Source: Actinotalea caeni
GTDB lineage: Bacteria; Actinomycetota; Actinomycetes; Actinomycetales; Beutenbergiaceae
Assembly: GCF_009733795.1 (NCBI RefSeq)
Contig: NZ_WNXX01000001.1
Span: 310,001 to 374,000 of the forward strand
Length of the DNA: 64,000 nt
Direction of reading: 5' to 3'
The position numbers were made by a program, and so were the translations under genes. Positions 59,251 through 64,000 of the stretch are shown piece by piece; the first letter of the stretch is position 1, and every line of letters starts with the position of its first letter. Below the pieces are notes generated by a model, which made no database searches, was not told where the DNA came from, and saw only the letters and a program-made list of their open reading frames with translations.

Positions 59251-60335
59251 TACCGCGGGATCCACTCGGCGTAGAAGATCGCGAGGCCGGTCGCGACGAA
59301 CAGCACGGCGACGATCCAGAACCGCACGACGATCGTGACCTCGCCCCACCCCATCAGCTCGAAGTGGTGGTGCAGCGGTGCCATCTTGAACACCCGCTTG
59401 CCGGTCATCTTGAACCACCCGATCTGGATGACGTCGGAGAGGATGACCAGCACGAACATCCCGCCGATGATCGCGCCGAGGATCTCGGTGCGGGTGAGGA
59501 TCGTCAGCCCGGCCAGCGCGCCGCCGAGCGCGAGAGAGCCCGTGTCGCCCATGAAGATCTTGGCGGGCGAGGTGTTCCACCAGAGGAACCCGACGCAGGC
59601 GCCCACGATCGCGGCGGCGGCGATCGAGAGGTCCTGAGGGTCGCGCACCTCGTAACAGCTCGACAGCGCCTGGCTCAGCACCTGGCAGCTCTGGTTCGCC
59701 TGCCAGATCGTGAGGATGACGTAGGCGCCGAACACCAGCGCCGACAGCCCGGTGGCCAGGCCGTCCAGGCCGTCGGCGAGGTTGACGGCGTTCGACCACG
59801 CCGTGATGAGGAAGTTCGACCAGATGACGAACAGGACGAGACCGACGGTCGCGCCCGCGAACGCCAGGTCGAGCCCGAGGTCGCGGATGAACGAGATGTG
59901 GGTGCTGGCCGGGGTGCGGAACCGCTCGTTGGGGAACTGCAGAGCCAGCACCGAGAACGTGATGCCGACGGCACCCTGCCCGATGATCTTCCACATCGGC
60001 GAGAGCCCGAGCGAGCGCTGCCGGCTGATCTTCGTGAAGTCGTCGAGGAACCCGATCAGCCCCAGGCCGACCATGAGGAACAGCAGCAGCACGCCCGAGG
60101 CGTTGGGGCTGCGGCCGGCCACGACGTAGGCGACCGCGTAGCCGAGCACGGTCGCGCCGATGATGACGACACCGCCCATCGTGGGCGTGCCGCGCTTGGT
60201 GAGGTGCGCCGTCGGGCCGTCCTGCCGGATGAACTGGCCGTAGTTGCGGCGCACGAGGAACCGGATGAACAGCGGCGTGCCCAGCAGCGAGACGAGCAGC
60301 GCGACGGCGCCGGAGACGATGACGGAGATGATCAT
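59250..60335 (-). CDS. mraY: Phospho-N-acetylmuramoyl-pentapeptide transferase
   Basis: 361 residues, about ten helices. [20 protein letters not shown] at 40-60, FLDDFTKI (catalytic Asp pair), [25 protein letters not shown] (NLTDGLDGLA motif) and [16 protein letters not shown], then [10 protein letters not shown] with the conserved HHH. It links UDP-MurNAc-pentapeptide to undecaprenyl phosphate, giving lipid I. ATG 60335 overlaps the murF stop (ATGA). Confidence 0.97.
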   Translation of the reverse strand: MIISVIVSGAVALLVSLLGTPLFIRFLVRRNYGQFIRQDGPTAHLTKRGTPTMGGVVIIGATVLGYAVAYVVAGRSPNASGVLLLFLMVGLGLIGFLDDFTKISRQRSLGLSPMWKIIGQGAVGITFSVLALQFPNERFRTPASTHISFIRDLGLDLAFAGATVGLVLFVIWSNFLITAWSNAVNLADGLDGLATGLSALVFGAYVILTIWQANQSCQVLSQALSSCYEVRDPQDLSIAAAAIVGACVGFLWWNTSPAKIFMGDTGSLALGGALAGLTILTRTEILGAIIGGMFVLVILSDVIQIGWFKMTGKRVFKMAPLHHHFELMGWGEVTIVVRFWIVAVLFVATGLAIFYAEWIPR

Positions 60336-61747
60336 GGCGTGGCGGCTCCCAGCGCTCCCGTGGCGAGCGCGTCGCCGATCCTGGACAGGCCGACACCGTT
60401 GGAGGCCTTGACGAGCACGACGTCACCGGGCCGCAGCAGCCCGCGCAGGAGCTGCTCGGCCTCGTCGACGTCGGCGGCGTGGTGCCCGCCGCTGCCGCCC
60501 GCGACGGCGGCTGCGAGCAGCGGCGCGGTGCCCGCACCGACGGCGACGACCTCCTCGATGCCGAGCTCGGCGGCGTAGGCACCGATCTCGGCGTGCTCGC
60601 GGCCGCTGTCCGGACCGAGGTCGAGCATCTCTCCCAGCACGGCGACTGCGCGGCGCTCGCCCGCGGTCATCGCGGCGAGGGCGCGCAGCCCGGCGCGCAT
60701 CGAGGTCGGGTTGGCGTTGTAGGCGTCGTCGACGACGCGGATCCCGTCGGCGCTGTCGGTCACCTGCATGCGGTGCGGGCTGATCGGGGCCGCGGCCGCG
60801 AGCTCCTCGACGACGTGGGCCAGCGGCAGCCCGAGGTGCAGCGCGACGGTGGCGGCCGCCAGTGCGTTGGTCACGTGGTGCTCGCCCGCGAGCCCGAGCC
60901 GCACCGGGAGCCGCTCCTCGCCCGCGGCCAGCACGAACCGGGCGTGGCCCTCGTCGTCGACCGTGACGTCGAGCGCACGCACGTCGGCGTCACCCGACCG
61001 GCCGAACGTCGTCACGCGCGGTGCGAGCGGCGCCATCGCGCTCACGCGCGGGTCGTCGGCGTTGAGCACCGCGACGCCGTCGCGGCGCAGCCCCTGCACC
61101 AGCTCGGCCTTGGCGCGCGCCACTCCGTCGATCGAGCCGAAGCCGCCGAGGTGGGCGTGCCCGACGATCAGCTCGACCGCGACGTCGGGCGGCGCGACCG
61201 AGGTGAGGAACGTGAGGTTGCCGGGGGCGTCGGCGCCCATCTCGAGCACCAGCACGCGGGTGCGCTCGTCGGCGCGCAGCACCGTCAGCGGCAGGCCGAT
61301 CTCGTTGTTGAACGAGGCCACCGGCGCCACGACGGGGCCCAGCGGCGTGAGGAGCACCGAGAGCAGGTCCTTGGTGCTGGTCTTGCCGACCGAGCCGGTG
61401 ATGCCGACCACGACGACGTCGTCGGCGGCGCGCAGGCGTGCGAGGACCTCGCGCGCGAGGTCGGCCAGGCCGGCGGCGGTGTCGGGCACCTGCACGCACG
61501 GCAGCGGCGGGTCGTCGACCTCGCGCGAGACCAGGGCGGCCACGGCGCCCGCGCGTGCGGCGGCGTCCAGGTAGTCGTGACCGTCGTGGTGCTCGCCCGG
61601 GAGCGCGACGAACAGGCAGCCGGGCGCGACCGCGCGCGAGTCGATCTCGACCGACGTCACGACGGCGGCGGAGCCCGGCTCCGCCACTCCACCGCCGAGC
61701 GTGCCTGCGGTGATCGCGGCGACCTCGGCCAGGGTGATCGGGATCAT
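60332..61747 (-). CDS. murF: UDP-N-acetylmuramoyl-tripeptide--D-alanyl-D-alanine ligase
   Basis: 471 residues. Domain 1 has [43 protein letters not shown]; the P-loop [26 protein letters not shown] carries the MurF-type [73 protein letters not shown] (carbamylated Lys in AKAELV); [19 protein letters not shown] in domain 3. It adds D-Ala-D-Ala. ATG 61747 overlaps the MurE-like gene (ATGA). Confidence 0.97.
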   Translation of the reverse strand: MIPITLAEVAAITAGTLGGGVAEPGSAAVVTSVEIDSRAVAPGCLFVALPGEHHDGHDYLDAAARAGAVAALVSREVDDPPLPCVQVPDTAAGLADLAREVLARLRAADDVVVVGITGSVGKTSTKDLLSVLLTPLGPVVAPVASFNNEIGLPLTVLRADERTRVLVLEMGADAPGNLTFLTSVAPPDVAVELIVGHAHLGGFGSIDGVARAKAELVQGLRRDGVAVLNADDPRVSAMAPLAPRVTTFGRSGDADVRALDVTVDDEGHARFVLAAGEERLPVRLGLAGEHHVTNALAAATVALHLGLPLAHVVEELAAAAPISPHRMQVTDSADGIRVVDDAYNANPTSMRAGLRALAAMTAGERRAVAVLGEMLDLGPDSGREHAEIGAYAAELGIEEVVAVGAGTAPLLAAAVAGGSGGHHAADVDEAEQLLRGLLRPGDVVLVKASNGVGLSRIGDALATGALGAATP

Positions 61748-62928
61748 GACGTCGCGGGCGCGGCGCCTCGCTGCGCGATGCCGGCCCGCACCTCCTCACG
61801 ATCGTCGAGGTGCCCCTGCACCTCCCCCGTCTGCAGCCTCGTCAGGTGGCCGCGGCCGGCGACGAGCACGGTGTCCTGGGGCGCCGCGAGCGCGACGGTG
61901 CCGCGGATCGCCGCGGCGCGCGGAGCGACCTCGCTGACCGTGGCGGCGCCGGCCTCGCGCGCGGCGGCGAGCACGTCGGCGCGGATCGCCGCGGGGTCGT
62001 CGGCGGGGCCGTGGTCGTCGTCGGTCACGACGACGACGTCGGCACCTGCGGCCGCGCGGCCGATCGCCCGACGCTCCTCGGGGGTGTGGTCGCCGCGTGC
62101 GCCGACGACGACGTAGAGGCGGCCCTTGGTCGAGCGGCGCAGCTGGGTGACCACGCGCTCCAGGCGCTGCGGCACGTAGGCGATGTCGACGATGCAGCGC
62201 GGCCGGTCCGCCACGCGCTCGACGCGGCCCGGGACCGCCGGGCGCAGACCGCGCGGCAGCACGCGCGGGATCGTCGCGCCGCTCACCCCCAGCTCCATGA
62301 CCGCCACCAGCGCGAGCGCCGCGTAGCCGACCGAGAAGCGAGTCGGGATCCGCAGCGACGTCGACACGCTGCGACCGCTGCGGTGCGTCACGGTGAAGTC
62401 GATGTGGTCCGGCCGGCTCGCGTTGACGCTGGCGAGCCAGTCGGTGTCGGGCCCCCGCAGGTGGGTGCCGACGGTGATCGCGCCGGGCACGCGCGCGGCC
62501 ATCTCGACGCCGCTGTGGTCGTCGGCGAGCACGAGCGCACGGTCGGCCGAGCGCAGCAGCGCCTCGGCGGCGGCCAGGCGCTCGTCGCGGTGCTCGCCCT
62601 CGATCCCCTCGTCGAGGTAGGTGAGCATCGCGACGTCGAGGTGCGGCACGTCCGTGCGCTCCAGATCGACCCAGCGCAGCTCGAGGATCGTGTCGTCGAC
62701 GCCCGCCTGCTCGGCACGCGCGACCAGCGCCGCGACGTCGAGCGCGGCGGCGTCCTCGACGGGGGCGCGCTCCGCCCCGACCTTGAGCTCGACCGTGCTG
62801 TACAGCGCGGTGCTGCGACCGAGGGCGGACAGCACGTGCTCCAGCAGGTAGCACGTCGTCGCCTTGCCGGTGCTGCCGACGACGGCGTACGTGCGCCTGG
62901 AGTCCTCGGCGCCGGCCTCGATCGTCAT
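61744..62928 (-). CDS. Degenerate MurE-like protein in the murE position
   Basis: 394 residues, against ~500 for MurE. The P-loop is at residues 18-25 (GSTGKATT), so the ~100-residue UDP-binding domain is absent; GTNGKTT has become GSTGKATT. Its relation to MurE is clear from the C-terminal blocks: PGRVERV (233-239), CIVDIAYVPQRLERV (MurE: VDYAHTPDALE), GRLYVVVGARGDHTPEERRAIG and LVAGRGHLTRLQTGEVQGHLDDREEV. The MurE sites for the carbamylated Lys (DHLDYHG..AK), for E-x-SSHAL and for the third amino acid (DNPR) are replaced (ILELRWVDL; LDEGIEGEHRDERLAAAEALL; DDDHGPADDP at ~303-312). It may be inactive, regulatory or altered in substrate. ATG 62928; 62 bp after ftsI. Confidence 0.82.
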   Translation of the reverse strand: MTIEAGAEDSRRTYAVVGSTGKATTCYLLEHVLSALGRSTALYSTVELKVGAERAPVEDAAALDVAALVARAEQAGVDDTILELRWVDLERTDVPHLDVAMLTYLDEGIEGEHRDERLAAAEALLRSADRALVLADDHSGVEMAARVPGAITVGTHLRGPDTDWLASVNASRPDHIDFTVTHRSGRSVSTSLRIPTRFSVGYAALALVAVMELGVSGATIPRVLPRGLRPAVPGRVERVADRPRCIVDIAYVPQRLERVVTQLRRSTKGRLYVVVGARGDHTPEERRAIGRAAAGADVVVVTDDDHGPADDPAAIRADVLAAAREAGAATVSEVAPRAAAIRGTVALAAPQDTVLVAGRGHLTRLQTGEVQGHLDDREEVRAGIAQRGAAPATS

Positions 62929-62990
62929 GGTCGCGAATCTACCCGTTCAGGTCCTGGCCCCGGCGCAGCCGTGGCTCCCTCGAGCATCGG

Positions 62991-64000
62991 TCAGCCGTCG
63001 GCGCCCGACGGCGTCAGCGGGTACGGCGAGGCGGGCTCGTCCGACGGCCGCACCCCGAGGTCCGGCAGCGCGAACGCCGCGACGTCGCGGAACACCGGCG
63101 CCGCGACGGTGCCGCCGAAGAAGCCCGACGTCGGCTTGTAGACGACGACGGCGATCGTGAGCTCGGGGTCGTCGGCGGGCACCAGACCCACGAACGAGGC
63201 GGTCGTCGCGCTGATGCCGCCCGCGCCGTCCGCGGTCTGGGCGGTACCGGTCTTGCCGGCCACCCGGTAGCCCTCGACCGCGGCGTGGGTGCCGGTGCCG
63301 CCCTCGTCGGTCACCGACTCCAGCATCCGGATCATCTGGGCGCTGGTCTCCGGCGAGAGCACCTGGTCGGGCTCGGGTGCGGGCGCCTCCTCGAAGACGC
63401 CGTCGCACGACCAGCCGTCGACCAGGCGCGGGTCGAGGTGCATGCCCTGGTTGCCGATGGTCGAGAACACCCCGGCGTTCTGGAGCAGCGACACCGCCAC
63501 GCCCTGGCCGAACATCGTCGTGTAGCGCTGGCGGCCGTCCCACGACTCGTACGGGTGCAGCTGGCCGGGCGTGTCACCGGTCAGCCCGATGCCCGACGGC
63601 CGGCCCCAGCCGAGCCGCTGCATGTAGGAGTAGCGGGTCTCGTCGGTCATCAACCTGCCGATGTTGATCGTGCCGGTGTTGGCCGACTCGGCGAGGACCC
63701 CGGTCGTCGTCAGCACCTGGTCGGGATGCTCGGAGTGGTCGTGGAAGCGCTGACCGTCGACCGTCATCGCGTAGGGGTCGTCGATCGGCGTGAGCGGCGT
63801 GACGTGCCCCTCCTCCATCGCGGCCGCGACCGTGAGCACCTTCCCCGTCGAGCCGGGCTCGTAGATCGCCTGGTACGACGGCGCGAGCACCGCGTTGCTG
63901 GACGAGTAGCGGTCGATCGGCGGCTTGTTCGGGTCGTAGCTGTTGGAGTCCGCGAGCGCCAGCACCCGGCCGGTCTTGGTCTCGATCACCGCGACCGCGC
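62991..64000 (-). CDS. ftsI: Penicillin-binding protein transpeptidase FtsI (C-terminal part, cut by window edge)
   Basis: Only the last ~335 residues are present; the gene continues beyond the right edge. The transpeptidase domain is complete in its motifs: S-x-x-K in IYEPGSTGKVLTVAAAMEEG (STGK), S-x-N in LAESANTGTINIG, and K-T-G in RVAGKTGTAQTADG. PYAMTVDGQRFHDHSEHPDQVLTTTGVL and GWGRPSGIGLTGDTPG are typical of actinobacterial FtsI/PBP3. It cross-links septal peptidoglycan with FtsW. The upstream end (transmembrane helix, dimerisation domain) is outside the window. Confidence 0.93.
   Translation of the reverse strand, partial: AVAVIETKTGRVLALADSNSYDPNKPPIDRYSSSNAVLAPSYQAIYEPGSTGKVLTVAAAMEEGHVTPLTPIDDPYAMTVDGQRFHDHSEHPDQVLTTTGVLAESANTGTINIGRLMTDETRYSYMQRLGWGRPSGIGLTGDTPGQLHPYESWDGRQRYTTMFGQGVAVSLLQNAGVFSTIGNQGMHLDPRLVDGWSCDGVFEEAPAPEPDQVLSPETSAQMIRMLESVTDEGGTGTHAAVEGYRVAGKTGTAQTADGAGGISATTASFVGLVPADDPELTIAVVVYKPTSGFFGGTVAAPVFRDVAAFALPDLGVRPSDEPASPYPLTPSGADG

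Overview
The window is high-GC chromosomal DNA from an actinomycete, most likely of the order Micrococcales (the genus cannot be fixed from this sequence). The evidence is the phosphoribosyl isomerase A form of hisA, Wag31/DivIVA with SepF and YggT next to ftsZ, a RecQ-like RqlH helicase with a phosphoribosyltransferase tail, a 13E12-type HNH endonuclease behind an SOS-box-like site, and frequent GTG starts. Many genes have a TAnnnT hexamer 6-9 nt before the start codon, as expected for leaderless mRNAs. No rRNA or tRNA gene, CRISPR array or integrase was seen.

Read from right to left, almost all on the minus strand, the conserved backbone is: ftsI (cut by the right edge), a MurE-like gene, murF, mraY, murD, ftsW, murG, murC, ftsQ, ftsZ, sepF, yggT, divIVA, lspA, rluD, dnaE, hisD; then hisC, hisB, a conserved hypothetical, hisH, priA, sseB; then infC, rpmI, rplT and a SpoU-type rRNA methyltransferase; then pheS, pheT. 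An acyltransferase-3 gene is cut by the left edge. Cell-wall precursor synthesis, division, histidine synthesis and translation genes thus form one long co-directional series, with most junctions overlapping by 1-8 bp.

Three blocks of accessory genes break this backbone. Block 1 (about 4.35-19.1 kb, between the rRNA methyltransferase and pheS) carries RHH/VOC, DedA, an aminotransferase, a LigD-type polymerase, a NhaA-DsbA fusion, ArsR/quinone reductase, a LigC-type ligase, MarR with two flavin enzymes, a small kinase and ThpR. Block 2 (about 26-41.1 kb, between hisC and hisD) carries an MFS exporter, an FDOR protein, recQ, the HNH gene, a tandem-repeat tract, a YyaL-like protein, a HAD phosphatase, a membrane protein, MmcQ, a methyltransferase, an ABC-F ATPase, rqlH and pspC. 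Block 3 is small (46.6-48.4 kb; an aminotransferase and a GNAT protein).

Two items stand out. First, a 1,436-bp segment (10408-11843) lies between two 137-bp direct repeats that are 98% identical. It holds a frameshifted enolase-superfamily fragment and three small genes with different codon habits (CHY zinc finger, DUF6506-like, dimeric alpha/beta-barrel), and the left repeat is a truncated copy of the membrane gene that stands intact on the right. Second, the gene in the murE position (61744-62928) is clearly related to MurE but lacks the N-terminal UDP-binding domain, has an altered P-loop, and has lost the motifs for the carbamylated lysine and for diaminopimelate recognition. It is therefore unlikely to be a normal MurE.
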